DNA from: Trema orientale | Taxonomy: Eukaryota > Streptophyta > Magnoliopsida > Rosales > Cannabaceae | NCBI GenBank assembly: GCA_002914845.1 | Contig: JXTC01000046.1 | Coordinates: 810,721-874,720, forward strand | Reading direction: 5' to 3' | DNA: 64,000 bases | Shown: positions 33,539 to 46,080 of the stretch, one piece after another | Layout: every line of letters begins with the position of its first letter | How positions within the stretch are numbered: the stretch's first letter is position 1 | Translations under genes and position numbers: made by a program | Notes under the pieces: model-generated | Database searches by the model: none | Seen by the model: only the letters and a program-made list of their open reading frames with translations | Told to the model about the DNA's origin: nothing

Positions 33539-35991
33539 AGATGTGATAGGTTTTGTTAGGGCGGTGACATGTCCTAATATATATATTAAAAAAACCATAG
33601 TTCTTTTGGAGTGTCTTTTCAACATTTCTCCCCCAAATTCGACGGTTGAACCTATTTTAATATTCTTTTCTATTTGAATAATACTTTAGATCCCATCTAT
33701 CCTACTTTTTTGATATCACCTTATGTGGCAAGTAATTTGTCATTATTTAATTGGTGAATATTATTAAACTTATTAGTGGTAAGTGTTAATTCACCAATTG
33801 AAACACTATCATTTTTATTTTAGTGGTAAGTGTTAATTCACCAATTGAACAGTGATAAATCACGTGCCATATCATGTGCTATTAAAAAAGTTGGATAAAA
33901 GGTGAGATCTATATCACTATCATTTTTATTTTAGTTGTATGCTTATTTGGGGATTTCAGCAATGAAATTCTTTAATTACACTAAACAAATTCCTTTTTCA
34001 AAAAAAAAAAAAAAAGCAATAATTGTACTTAACTTTCTTTCTTTCATTTTATATATATTTTTTCCTTTTTCAATTTACCTGGATACTATAGGTAACTTAA
34101 TATGATATTTATAATAACTTTTTTTTATTATTTTCTTTCCCATTTACCCTGATGTACTAGGTCCTATGCTAACTTTTTTCCCCTTTCTTTTGAATTTAGC
34201 CGGAAACCCTTGTAACATTATAAGATACTTATGATAACTTTTTTTATTCTTTTTTTAATTAATAATTTACCCGCATACCATATGTATCTACAAGGATACT
34301 CATGCTAGCTATGGTCAATTTTCAATAAAGAACACCCAGTACCCCTACTAACTATAAGGATACTATGCTAACATTTGCCTGTTTATACTAATATCTCTTA
34401 TATATATATAAAAATATATATGGCAATGTAGAATACTTATATGTATGAGTGTTTTTTCATTGGGTATTGTAACATTTATCTATGGGATGGATACTCTAAT
34501 TTGAATCGTCTGATTTTGATTGTACAACTATAATTAGTTGAGTTATTATATATCGAAAAAATCTATTATATTTAATACTTTTATATTTATAAAAAGATAT
34601 TTATTACTTAATGTATGGATAACCCTTTTCGTTACGAGTTAATTTATTCTCTTTTTTTCTTTTTAAATTCTATTCCATTAATTTAATTATGTAGAAGAAT
34701 AGTTCCTCAAATATATGTGTATATATATGTGTGTAGAAAAATAGCTTTCGTAGTTTTTCCTTTTAAAATTGATTATTCTTATTTAAATTAAGAAAAATAA
34801 AAATTAACTGTACAAAGTTTATAAAAAAGTTTTTTTTTAAAGAAGCATTTCTTTCAAATGTATTTGCTTAATGTATAACAGGGTTTTATAAAAAAAGTAT
34901 ATTCCCAATATTAAGAAGTATGCTTATGTTAGGAGTTTACTTTGTGTCCAACAAAAAAGAAATTTAAGTAAATATTGAAATTACAATAATACATATTTAA
35001 ATTAAAGGTATTTAAAAAAAATTAAAACTTTAAAATTAAAATTAAAATAAGAAAGAAATTAAAATTAAAAAAATTGAATTAGAAAAATTAATAGAATGAG
35101 ATGACTTATTATTGTAGGTTAATTTCAACTTGGTCAAACTTATCTATCTATGGAGCAAAAATAAAAATCCCCCTTGAAAACTCACCATATATATATAAAT
35201 ATATATTTCAGTTTCCTCCAACAACATTGGTAATATGGTAGATACCTATGGTAAAATCCTGTATTTCTTTTTTTCTTTCTTTTTTTTTTTTTTAATTTTT
35301 TATTTTTTTTTCAATGAAGAATGCCCAATTTATTTTTAATTTTTGTTCTTTCAATGAAGAACTCCCAACTCCCCATCTATTTGTTGAAAACTAGATGCAA
35401 TATGTTAGGATACCTATATATTGTAATCTTCTTCTTCTTGTTCTTTTTTTTATTATCATCTTTTTTTTTTTAAAAGAAATAAAGTACCTCGCAATTCACA
35501 TAATAAAGTACCTCATAATTCACATTCTTATATCTCAAATACTATAAGTAGTATAATCCTATAGTATTTTATTTTATTTTAAATTTACCCGAAAATCTAA
35601 TTAACATGATAGGATACATATGATAACCTTTTTTTTTTCTTTTTTTTTTCTTTTTGTTTTATTTTTAAAATTTTTCCGCAATTTATTCGGATACCATAAG
35701 TATCCTTGTAAGAGACATGTGATACCTACAATGATACGTACGGTGATACTTATAAGAGACATGTGATATCTACAATGATACTTTTGATACCTGTGGTAAA
35801 TTTTTCAATAAGGAACACCATGCATCCTATAGGAATCCCATGAATAAAATACGGCCTAAATACTAAACCACATACCTAATATCCATAATGGATACTTAGT
35901 TACAACCATTTAATTTTGACTTTTCTCAAAGATTGTGTGATAAAAGTAACCATCTTATTATCCATTCAAGTCACACGTTCGAAAGCTTATT
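33539..35991. other. AT-rich spacer with degenerate GATACNTATGATAAC repeats
   Basis: A 28-bp segment starting AGTGGTAAGTGTTAATTCAC occurs at 33775 and 33822. From about 34060 to 35830 a loose motif (TTTACCYGNATA, then GATACTTATGATAACTTTTTTT) recurs irregularly, about six times, suggesting a worn-out tandem repeat. No gene. Confidence 0.45.
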
Positions 35992-36282
35992 GAGAAATTT
36001 AGGTGGATGACCAAAATTTTAAATTTGATTAAATAGATGTCCATTTTTAAAATTTTATAGCTAAATGTCCATGTATATATATTTTTACACTTGGTAGATA
36101 CGCATATCTACCAATTTTAGTTACTATACTGAAATGCATTGGATATATAATTTTTTATACTTGGTATATAAAATTTTACACTTGGTATATATGCATATAT
36201 ACCGGACATTTTGTTATAACATTTGTCAAAGGGACATTTACTGAAATTGAGCCCAAAATTTGGTCATATTTCTATAAGCCCC
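35992..36282 (+). mobile_element. 291-bp MULE-type MITE, copy 1
   Basis: Starts GAGAAATTTAGGTGGATGAC, ends TTTCTATAAGCCCC, and is flanked by perfect 9-bp duplications AAGCTTATT (35983-35991 and 36283-36291), the Mutator signature. The ends share ATGACCAAA(A)TTTT in inverted orientation. Same length as the copies at 45592 and 61071. Confidence 0.9.
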
Positions 36283-36540
36283 AAGCTTATTTTTGTTGCT
36301 ACAATTTTTTTTCCCTAAACACTGTGCTAAAATTTTATCACCCTTTTTTCTAATTCTTAATTGTTTTAAAAAAAATGAAAAAAGAAAAAGTTGTCATAGA
36401 AAGTTCATGAAATAAAAAAGGAAAAAATAGAACGTTAAAGAAAAAAAAGAAAAAGAAACTGAAAAGATAAACGAAAAAGAAAAAGCACCTAATCTAGTTA
36501 AAAAGTACAATTAAAATAATTTAAATGGTAAATAATTTAT

Positions 36541-36805
36541 TCGTGTGGCCATATTGGAAAGCGACCGTCTTCGAGTAATTCGAGGCATCAACTCTACTCT
36601 TCCTCAGGGTCATTCAGATGGTATTTTCCATGATGTTAAGTCTTTGTTGAACTTAGCTGATTGTGGTTATTGCCATTTTGTTATTTTGTTTCCCGTAATA
36701 GAAATAAAGTAGTCCATACATTAGTTAGAAATGCTTTATCTTCTACCAATGATATGCATTAGTTTGATTCTAGTCGTTTGTTTATTTCCTCTCTTGAACT
36801 AGACA
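36541..36805 (+). mobile_element. LINE RNase H domain fragment
   Basis: Reads ESDRLRVIRGINSTLP, then GIFHDVKSLLNLADCGYCHF, then FDSSRLFISSLELD, with frame slips. This is the C-terminal half of the RNase H domain ending plant LINE polyproteins. Not the same stretch as the fragment at 8.1-8.8 kb. Confidence 0.6.
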
Positions 36806-36810
36806 ATTTA

Positions 36811-37442
36811 AAGTTTGATTCCCTAAAAAAACAAAAAAATAAAAAAATAAAAAGGAGCATGTCTCAGGCCACACATGCATCAACAAACATTCATTATCAC
36901 AGGCACGATAGATTTATCTTTTATCTTTCTAGGTCACGTTTGGTTCATGGAATGAAATTGGAATAGTAATGAGAATGGTAATAGAATGGAATTAGAAAAG
37001 GAATATGAATGATAATACATTGTTTGGTTAAAATTGGAATCAACAGTGGAATAGAATGAAATATATTGTGTATTGACAAAATTACTCTTACTTTTAAATA
37101 TTTTAGTAGAGCAAAGAGGGAAAAACTAGTTTTACCAAAATTTGAAAGAGATTAGAACTTTTATTCCATTGATAGAGAAGTAGAATAGCCATTAGAAGCA
37201 TTTTGGTCTACAAAATATTGAGTAATATTGACACTGTTAGAAGAATGTTCTTCTTTTACCCCCTAACTCTAATACTATTAGAAAATGTTAGTGAACAATG
37301 ACTATATAGTCATTTCAGTTTTTAAAGAGCTAAACAAATGTCCTTACTAATTTTTATCTTTTTTGTTGGGTATTTTCAAATAATTGGTTTTTATTATTAA
37401 ATAATAAAATAAATAGAAAATGATAACATGACGTTTTTTTAC

Positions 37443-37480
<38 letters not shown>

Positions 37481-37639
37481 AACAAAACAAAAAACATAAG
37501 AAAAATATGTAATATAATAGCTTTTTACTCAAACTTGATATATCTGTATTAGATGTATTTTTTTTGTTACAGTCGTTGTTTTATTTTAAATATAAATTAA
37601 CATGTAAGGAAAAAAAAATACACCTTTTTGTCTTCTTAG
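36811..37639. other. AT-rich spacer
   Basis: GGTCACGTTTGGTTCATGG at about 36931 looks like one end of a PIF-type MITE, but no partner end was found. A (TA)n tract lies at about 37447-37473. No gene. Confidence 0.4.
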
Positions 37640-37890
37640 TTATATTTAAGGGTTTTGGATACTTATATATACCTATTTTTCAGAAAATAATACCAAATTT
37701 ACGATCTTTCAAAAATAATAAAAATCCGTACGACCTTTTTATGGCATTTATCTAAATATTTTGAAAGTTAGAAAAAGCAGTAGCATTTTAGTAAATAAAT
37801 CATCTTTTTTTTTTACAGGAAACCACAAAGGTTTCCTGAAAACCAGTTTGGTTTAATTTAGTTTCCTATTAGCGGAATTGTGTATACTTT
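37640..37890 (+). repeat. Composite repeat: block shared with 45.9 kb plus one 75-bp palindromic unit
   Basis: 37650-37790 matches 45915-46065 (AATAATACCAAATTTACGA, then GTACGACTTTT-like, then TTTCTAAATA). It is followed at 37818-37890 by a single unit GGAAACCACAAAGGTTTCCT, AAACCAGTTTGGTTT and TAGCGGAAT, identical in plan to the units of the array at 46.6-47.7 kb. Confidence 0.7.
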
Positions 37891-38683
37891 TTGCCTTGTT
37901 TTCTTCACCCTATATTCATTTTTTCGAATTTAATTATCGAAACTAACATTTTATTCTACTAATCTTTTATTTTAGGATATTAGAAATTGAAAGTCTTATT
38001 ACACTACTTATGTTCTTTCAACAATATTTTTAAAACGACGTCATTTTTTTTTAATAAAATTCAAAATTAATTCGTTTACAATTTTTTTCATCAATAAAAA
38101 TGACCAACTATTCTTCATATTTCTCAAATGCCAAAGATGACCTTATTGAGATACCTGCAATAAATTTATAATTTTTTTTTTTTTTTACAATTTAGAACAC
38201 TTAATTCCCTTTTAATTTATTTGGTTACTACCATATGTAATTTGGTACAATACTATTGGTAACTAAGTGAAAGAATGTCAGTAATTAAGCGAGATACCAT
38301 TGGTAATCAAGTGGTAACTGACGGATATTCAAGTGGGTGACCAATGATAATAAAGTGATTTCTCAAGTCTCAACGATTCTATGATCTCAAAAAAAAAAAG
38401 GCCTGAACAATTATATATATGTAAAAATAATAATAATAATAACAATTTTATTCGGTTCAGATTGGGTCGGCCCAGTACGGGTTCTTTGGGCCTTATTCGG
38501 GTTGATCGGTTGGGCGAAGATTGTGCACCCTTAGGCCAAAATTTTCCCTAATTTCCCAAGCACCTGTAAATTAGGTACAGGAACAAATGTAGGCGTATTT
38601 TGCTAGTTCTCTTTAGAGTTTATGTCAGTCTCATTTTGTACTGACCAGCATTGCGACATTTTCAAATTTCCGGCCTTTTTTAG
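37891..38683. other. AT-rich spacer with one end of a hAT-type element
   Basis: 38440-38533 (TCGGTTCAGATTGGGTCGG ... GATTGTGCACCCTTA) resembles the right end of a hAT MITE with TIR TAAGGGTGCACAATC on the reverse strand. The left end was not found. No TBP coding exon precedes the one at 38684. Confidence 0.45.
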
Positions 38684-38758
38684 GTGAGGGATGAGACCTA
38701 CACAGCCTTTGAGAACATTTACCCTGTTCTTACTGAGTTCAAGAAAAATCAGCAATGA
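38684..38758 (+). pseudogene. TBP: Orphan last exon of TATA-binding protein
   Basis: After an intact acceptor (CGGCCTTTTTTAG) the exon reads VRDETYTAFENIYPVLTEF, then KKNQQ and TGA: 24 residues and stop. This is the extreme C-terminus of plant TBP, helix H2' of the second half of the saddle; plant TBPs have VREETYTAFENIYPVL there. The family protein is about 200 residues. The expected preceding exon (GKIVLTGAK) and all others were not found upstream in this window, where transposon debris lies instead. So either the rest is far upstream or this is a stranded fragment. The exon itself is undamaged (Asp for Glu and Lys for Arg are mild changes). Confidence 0.8.
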
Positions 38759-39095
38759 TGGGGCGGCGTAGGACTGAAACGTAATTGCACTTGTATTAAA
38801 ATTTTGGCATTTGTGTTTTTCATCATCACTCTATATAGCATGAAAGTGTCTGCTTACCTAATGCCGGTCCTTGGAATGTTCGACTTTTAGAAGTCTTCGA
38901 TTCAGTTCTGTTGGCACATGTAACAGATAAGAGCCAACCAAAGACCAGTTTTGCTTGCAGAAGGTTTGCAATGGATGATTGTGTTGCTTTGACGACCACT
39001 TTGCCTGGATTGAATTGTAAATATGAAAAAGGATTTTGTCATAGTTGACTGATAACAATGATAAATTAAGATTTGATTTCAATAACTGTGGTTAA

Positions 39096-40934
39096 TGTTA
39101 GGGTTTATGCCCTAAAAGCATGTATATTTTGGATATTTGTTGAATTAATAAAATGACATTTTTCTATTTGAATTTGTGCATAATAGGTATATCTTTAAAT
39201 ATTAGAAAATCCCTAGTTTATTTATGTGACCATAAATTTAGTATATAAGTGTTATATACATGAGGATTAAATTTATGAATAATAAACTAAATATAGTCCG
39301 TGATAATTAATTAAAGTTTGGGATATTTAATTAAATAATATTAGTACGGTCCATTAACACTAAGAATGTAATAGTCTTATCCAGACCATTGATGTGTTGA
39401 CATCACAATGGAAATACTTTATATAATTCGATTATATAGTACTGGACCAGACATGATTTGAATCTCACATAAATTCCGTTAACTATTGAGAGTTCAAATA
39501 ATGTCATTATATGATCATATATGGATCAATCTTAATTCTGAATAGTTATAGACTCATATTTATAACATTATGTTCTTTAACAAACTTGTTAAAGGTTTGT
39601 TTCGTAAATAGATTGAAATACTTGTATCTTGGGAGTATGATGAGATGAACAGCTGAGAATGTAACTTACAGATATGGTATCCATTCCTTCCATTAGGAAG
39701 CTAGAAAAATAATTCCCTTGTGTATTGATTCAGGACTTGAACAGTTTGAGTACTTAATTTATAATAGATTTATAAATTAATTGTTCATTAGAGAATCAAT
39801 GGTACACCAGGATAAAGATATAATTGGAGAGGTAAACGGAATGTGACCTAACTCCAATTATGAATTATCTATGGAGGATTGAACTACATGTAATGATTAA
39901 ATCGATGGACTGCTCGCTGTTTTCCGAGTAAATTAATTCTGTAACTTCAAGAGTGCAATTCCCGATTTTTAGTAGAATAATACTGGAATTAATAAATTAA
40001 ATAAATTAATTAAGGAGTTTAATTAATTGTCATAATTTATTGGATCTTAAATTACAGGTCCATATGTCCCAATTCTACCTCTTACAAACACTGTACTAGA
40101 TATTGCATTATTTCTGTTACCGCACACTTTGTCTAGATAAATAGTTTATCTATATGTAATTAATAATTGTTATTAATTAATTAATTAATTAATTTTGAAT
40201 TATTAATTTAAATTTATGGAGAGATAAATTTCTTAATTTGTTTAAATTTTGAATTTAAAAATATCTAATTATCAGATAATTAGATAAATAGAAATTGGGA
40301 AACTGACTGAAAGCGAAATACTCTTTCTAGTTATCTGCTAGTTTATATAGATATATATATTAATTAATTAGATTAGATTAATTAACTTAAATATATATAT
40401 ATAAAATCACGTTTTTAAAAACAAAGAGGTTCACGTTTTTTTTTTTGTTTTGTTTTGTTTAAAAGTTTTATATATATATATATTAATTAATATGATTAAT
40501 TAATTTATTAAATAGTTTAATAAATATATATATATATAAAGGAAACTTAGCAGAAACATAATATATTATTTTCTACAGAGCCTCCATAAACTAGAGAGGA
40601 AAAAGAAGAGAGTCTTCCTATTCTCTGTAGAACAAACTCTTGCAATCTCATGTGTTGAGAATATTGCAAGGGTCTAAAGTGTGAGTTTTAAGAAATTATA
40701 CGCAACGTCCACATGTTCATCCAGTTGTGCTTGAGGCTTAGAAAATCGTGGTTTAAAAGACAGAGAAACTAGGATTCGCTGATAAGCTGCGAGAGGTATA
40801 AGATTTATTTTCTTTGTATATTCTTATTTTGCTATGAATTAATACTATGTACTCATATAGTCAATTATTTTGAGAAAATTTTTTAAAGTTTCTGGGCTAA
40901 TCTTCTGCTGTGAAAATCGTTTTAAAATCCAAGA
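39096..40934 (+). mobile_element. Solo LTR, about 1.84 kb
   Basis: Starts TGTTAGGGTTTATGCCCTAA, ends AATCCAAGA, and is flanked by GTTAA on both sides (39091-39095 and 40935-40939). The end is one base off the expected CCAACA. Inside are TA-rich promoter-like runs at 40350-40540, then a transcribed-leader-like stretch (CTCTTGCAATCTCATGTG). No coding sequence and no second LTR, so probably the product of LTR-LTR recombination. It inserted about 340 bp after the TBP exon. Orientation inferred from the promoter-leader order. Confidence 0.7.
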
Positions 40935-42229
40935 GTTAATGGTTAGCATAAAATTGTGTGAACAACACCAGCCATGTCTTCGGACAGAATCAGAAAGTGG
41001 ATAAAAGAGGAATTTTTTCGTTTTATTGGCTGAGCCAGAGAATATTTTATTTATTTTTTTCTTTGCATCTCGGAAGTTGTGATAAGATAACAGTCGATGG
41101 GTTACCATTGATCTGTTATTACGGGTTTCTATTTTACTTTTTTTTTTTTTTTTCTTTTGTCGTTTTGGTGATTCTTGATTAAATCAGTTGAGTCTGATCT
41201 AGAAATTTTAACAAATAAATTTCTACTATTCGTCACTAGATCCTGTTATGTGGGAAGGAGTAAGAGGTGCGTGGTTGACTCATGCGAACGCAAAAATAGT
41301 AATTTGACATATCTCGAGCCAAGGATAAATATCAAGATATCGGGTGAAATTTTCAGCAAAAGAAAAGTGTGAAAATTCGTTAATGCTTTCCTATATTTGT
41401 TTGTTACTTGGTTTTGAATTTGAAACGAACTGGGTGAACATTGAACATCGTTAGTTTTTTCAGTTAGGATTTGTGTAAAACATGAACCGAGCATCAGTGC
41501 CCGATGAGGCTCTTCGACTTTAAAAGTCGTGCAACTCTTTCTCTAATCGTCATATTTTGTTGGGGTTCTTTTTTTTTTTTTGAACACAAATTCACAATCT
41601 CCCTCCAATTTTGGGTTTCATAGCAGAGTACCGAATTTATAAACATAAACATTAAGAAGAAAAAGGAAAAGCTGCACTTTCTCACCACACAACTTTAACT
41701 TGGGGATATCATCAGTGCTTTGCACTTGCACATTAATAAAGAAACACTCTTCAGTAGTGTATGTTATCCTTAAGTATTTTTGTAACCCTTTAGGGCTCTT
41801 GCTATGTTTAAAGCCAAAACTTTGATCATAGGAGTACGATCTATGTTCAATTTACAAATGAGTATTGAAATAAAGTAAGAAGGTAATAAAACTGATCAAG
41901 ATTGTACTTTGAAGGTACCACTGATAATGTGGTCCGTTCCATGGAACGGTTTGACCATGGAGATTTGCTCGGACCATGGAGATTTGCTCAACTGAAAACT
42001 GAAAAGTTAGATTAGCAGCACCCGGGAAAAGCGAGCAACCCAAAAGAGACACATAACTAATATTTGTTACAATATTGCGCGAACGCACAAGCAGGCTGTT
42101 CAAAGAAACCAAAAGGAATTGTCGGATCAAGAACATACAAGTAGCCATCACAATGTCTTGTTTTTCATGTTTGTAGCCTGAAAAGATGTTTATCTCTAAC
42201 CAATGGTCGCTGACTTTCTGATTGCCTGG
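40935..42229. other. Spacer; 3' side of PPR gene
   Basis: No gene recognised. An 18-bp tandem repeat GACCATGGAGATTTGCTC at about 41953-41989 lies 240 bp beyond the PPR stop codon, probably in its 3' UTR or flank. Confidence 0.45.
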
Positions 42230-44130
42230 CTATGTTTTGGTTTGTTTAAAATCCTTTGGACCAGCCAGATCTGACCGAGTACATGAATTCATCTCCTTCA
42301 ACAGTGACATTGCCAACTCCAACTTCCCCATTTTCCTTAGATTATTCACCAGTGATCGATAAATATAGATTGAAGGACGAATCTGCCTTGCCTTCATCTC
42401 GTTATATAGTCTCAACGATTCCTCAACATTTCCTGAACGACCAAAACAATCAATCAATGCAGTATAAGTAAGCAAATCTGGCTGAATTCTGTTGTCACCC
42501 ATTTCCTTGAAATGTACTGCACAGATGTCGACTCGTCCTACCTTCTTTAGGCTGTTTAACAATGTATTGTAAGAAACAACATCAGGGGAGATCCCAGCTT
42601 CCTTCATGGAGGAAAACTCATGAAGCATTTTATCAACACGACCAGCACGACCCAAAATATCTAAAATGACATTATACATAATCAAATCTGGTTTGCATTT
42701 CAAGCTCTTTATCTGGTTAAATATTAAAAGGGCCTGATCAATCTGCCTATATTCCGCAAAGGCAAGGATGATCCTGTTTAGAACCTTCAAGCTTGGGAAG
42801 GTCAGTTCCACCACATCTTTGATAAATCTAAATAGCCGAGTGTAATCATTCGTCTTTGCAAAAGCCTTGGCTATATAAAGATAAGAAGTCGGAGGCCAAG
42901 GTTCAGATGACCCAATTGCATCTATAAAAACTTGAGATACAAGGCCAATGTCATTCTTCTTACTGGCTGCTGCCAATAGGGCTTCGTATGCATTAGAGCC
43001 AATGAAGACATGTTTATCATGCAAGGATTTAAGAAATCTAGCAGCAGCAGAAAGATTTCCAGACCTGCATAGCTTATCAATATAAGCATTACAGATTTCA
43101 GAAGTGGATCTCAAAGCATCTCCCGTGGCTGTGGCAGCAAAAATTTCGTTCAAGACCACTTCTTCTTCGTTGGGAGAGGTCTTAGTTGTAAATGACCGAG
43201 AATTGCCAATAAATCTACTCGCAACAACGAAGAGAGGCCAGGTCCAAAAGAAAACAACAGGGAAGGATATGATTTGGTTCTGTAATTAGAAGTGGAGCTG
43301 TTTAGTTGAGATAAACATACTAAGCCAATCCACGGAAAAACATACAATAGTGAAAATGTAGACGTTTGAAGAAAAGCTGTAAATGCCAGAATCTTGTCTT
43401 ATCCCCTTGAATGGCCTTAGTCTGGTAAGTTGAGGTTTAGAAATAGTAGCCCGTAAATTATAAAAGTTCCAAGGTTACCAATCATAGTCACATGCAAGGC
43501 ATCAATATGCAATTGACTTGCAGAAAATTTAAAAGAGCAGGAGAATTTTATTCTAGGATGTGCTAACTAACATGACTCAAACCAGGTTATCGAAATAGAG
43601 GTTATATTATGTGTGATTAGGTATCAAGTCTCTTAAAGTAAATTCTATTACAATTGAATGTGGGACTTATCCATAAAATCATTTTCTCCACCACCAAAAA
43701 TATCCTTTGGAGGATTTGAATTATCCCACTCGAGTATGATGAGAAAAATGACCTTTTAAGATCCTTCAAAAAATTCACACTGCTATATAATACTGCGCAT
43801 ATAGTAAATATAGCTGTTCTCTGCGTAGACATTTTTTTCTTACCCGTTAGAACTGCATATGTATCGTTTCTACCCCAAACTCAGAACAACTATAAACAGT
43901 TATTTTCTCAGTTCCAACAAAATATGTTTTCCAACACAACAAAAATCCCAGTTCCTAAACAAGAAATTGGATTATATATGACTTACAGCGCAACAGTTAT
44001 GTCTACTTGGAATTAAAGGAATTGGATTCTGAATAAAGCGGATCGAAGCCAAGTTGCAGCGAGTACTTAATTCTGCTACTGCTTTACTGCATAAGAAAAT
44101 ATGCCTGAAGCTCCGTGAAGGGAATAGCAT
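42230..44130 (-). CDS. P-class PPR protein, probably mitochondrial, two exons
   Basis: Exon 1 is 44130-43987 (48 codons): ATG then LFPSRSFRHIFLCSKAVAEL, rich in Arg/Ser/Leu and almost without acids, a mitochondrial presequence. Donor GTAAGT; intron 43986-43280; acceptor TTACAG. Exon 2 is 43279-42230 (349 residues plus stop) and continues in phase 0. Total 397 residues. PPR motifs fill residues about 110-385; the best are LKVLNRIILA, LIMYNVILDILGRAGRV, VVSYNTLLNSLKKVGRV and LLTYTALIDCFGRSGNV. Each is 35 residues long with 5/35 pairs N-D, N-D, N-D and T-S. N-D pairs are known to favour uridine, so an RNA site with a run of U is predicted. No E, DYW or SMR domain, so stabilisation, splicing or translation rather than editing is likely. 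The two-exon start is my reconstruction; the 350-codon frame alone has no ATG upstream of its repeats. Confidence 0.82.
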
Positions 44131-44829
44131 GCTGCTAATGGAAGGCCCCTTAGGAATCTCCCAAGTTAACTTTTAAAAAGACAGAACAATAGAAAGCAAA
44201 CTAGAAAACAAATAAGATGCAGTGGCCTCTTACTCTATTCTACACTGGTGTGCATGCAAATTGAGGCACGGTAAATAATTCAATACAGTATTATGTTCAA
44301 TTGGTATCAAAAGGCAATGACCTCTTCTATTAGTGTCAATAAACAAAAGTTTGTGTGCACGTAGCCTCTCCTACAAAATCATTCAACAAAACTTGATACT
44401 TCTAAAGTAATGAAATAAATAAGACAACTAAATAAACATGATGAGAAAACAAATTTCCTACAGGTACAGAGAGCTACAAATAAAAAATAAACCTATCAAT
44501 ACAAGTAGACACATTCTGGGGAAAAAACAAAATGCTGTTGAGATTTTAAGTCCTCCTAACCCAGAATCCAGAATCCAAAATCCAACCCATTTAGCTGACA
44601 TTTTTTATGGCCTATCTAATCAGTGAAGTGATAGGATCCCCTAGGAAATGGAAGACAAGGGCCAATACAAGTTTTAAGAGGTATCCACAAAGCAAACAAT
44701 AGCAAATGCAGCCCTTTCTCCAGTTATACAATTCAAACAAAAACGCTGTCGAAGCATACCATAGAAATACCATGTTTGCAAAGTATTTAATAATAAACAT
44801 CAATTCTTCTGCATAAGCAGTATTTGGGT
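44131..44829. other. 5' flank of PPR gene
   Basis: Presumed promoter and 5' UTR of the minus-strand PPR gene in the first few hundred bases. No other gene or repeat recognised. Confidence 0.4.
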
Positions 44830-45200
44830 TTCTAACACTTATACCTACAAAAACTGAAAAAAAATTACAAAAATACGGAAGTCAAACTTTTTTCTAATTT
44901 TTGTACAGTTTTTATTAGGAAAATATCATTTTTTTAAAAATATTTAGCAAAGTACCATTTTTAAAATAGTTAACCGGTTTCTAGAAACTAGTTACCGGTT
45001 ACTGGTTACCAGTTATATATCAGTTATAAATATCTTTGGTTACTACTAGAAACTAGTTACTATTTTAAAAAATAGTATTTTTCTAAATATTTTTTAAAAA
45101 CGATATTTTTCTAATAAAAACCGTACCGCTTAGAAAAAAGAAAACTACCGTATTTTTCAAATTTTTTTCGAAAACACCGTATATTGTGTAATTTCCCCGA
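44830..45200. mobile_element. Palindromic MITE (second family), copy 1
   Basis: Arms share AAAAATACGG, CTTTTTTCTAA, then GTTTTTATTAGNAAAATATC in inverted orientation. Left inner arm at about 44868-44945, right inner arm at about 45085-45170. The centre is full of ACCGGTTACTGGTTACCAGT-type palindromes. An outer arm pair TAACAC...TATAC / ATTACACAATATAC extends the unit. Boundaries approximate; no target duplication fixed. A diverged second copy is at about 62225-62635. Confidence 0.65.
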
Positions 45201-45591
45201 GTGATATTAGACATCGAGAATGTAAGGATGGGCCTTGTGAGATCCTAATTCATGACTGGCCCATTAATCCATGTTCAATTCACTTAATGCCCGTATAACA
45301 CTTTTGGTGTATACCAATATTTTAATATCCCTACTTTTTAGAGAAACAAAAAATGAGAAATACCTTTTCATTTTATTTATTTACTTTTGGTCTTTTCTCT
45401 TGTATAAAAATAAATAAATCCACACAAATCCATTTATCTAATAGGTACAACTGATTCATGAACTTCCATTTCCAGTTAGGATTTTACATTCGCAGTTGAA
45501 TTTGGTCACAAGCTATAAACATCAAATAGACATAATAATAGCATCTGGTCATAAAAACTCACATTCATTTGGACTACGATGCTTTTAAAAT

Positions 45592-45882
45592 GGGGCTTAT
45601 AGAAATATGACCAAATTTTGGGCCCAATTTAAGTAAATATTCATTTGTCAAATGTTATAGCAAAATATCTGGTATATATGTTTATATACCAAGTATACAA
45701 TTTTATATGTCAAGTACAAAAAATTATATACACACTACATTTCAGTACAGTAACCGAAATTGGTAGATAAATATATCTACCAAGTATAAAAATATATATA
45801 CCTGGACATTTAATTATAAAATTTAAAAAATAGACATCTACTTAATCAAATTTAAAATATTGGTCATCTACCTAAATTTCTC
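45592..45882 (-). mobile_element. 291-bp MULE-type MITE, copy 2 (inverted)
   Basis: Starts GGGGCTTATAGAAATATGAC and ends CATCTACCTAAATTTCTC. 9-bp flanks TTTTAAAAT (45583-45591) and TTTTAAAAA (45883-45891) differ at one base. Exactly 291 bp. Confidence 0.88.
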
Positions 45883-45904
45883 TTTTAAAAATTTAAAAGA
45901 AAAA

Positions 45905-46080
45905 AGATGCCATTTCTTTTGGATTTTAGATATTTATACCTATATTTTCAAAAATAATACCAAATTTACGACCTTCCCCAAATAATTAAAATTTTGTACG
46001 ACTTTTAGTGACATTTTTCTAAATACTTTAGCTAGGAAATGCGATGACATTTTTTTATTTTTGCCATCTTTTTTAAAAAC
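45905..46080 (+). repeat. Repeat block shared with 37.65 kb
   Basis: AATAATACCAAATTTACGA, then TTTTGTACGACTTTTAGTG, then CATTTTTCTAAATACTTTAG, as at 37650-37790. In both places it precedes 75-bp palindromic units, here after about 500 bp. Confidence 0.6.

Noticed and set aside
37347-37532. Tyr-Ile-rich 61-codon frame on minus
   Set aside because: Translation of a (TA)n microsatellite.
38510-38545. AAGATTGTGCACCCTTAGGCCAAA resembling TBP KIVLTGAK
   Set aside because: Contains a stop, lacks a donor after it, and is better explained as the end of a hAT element.
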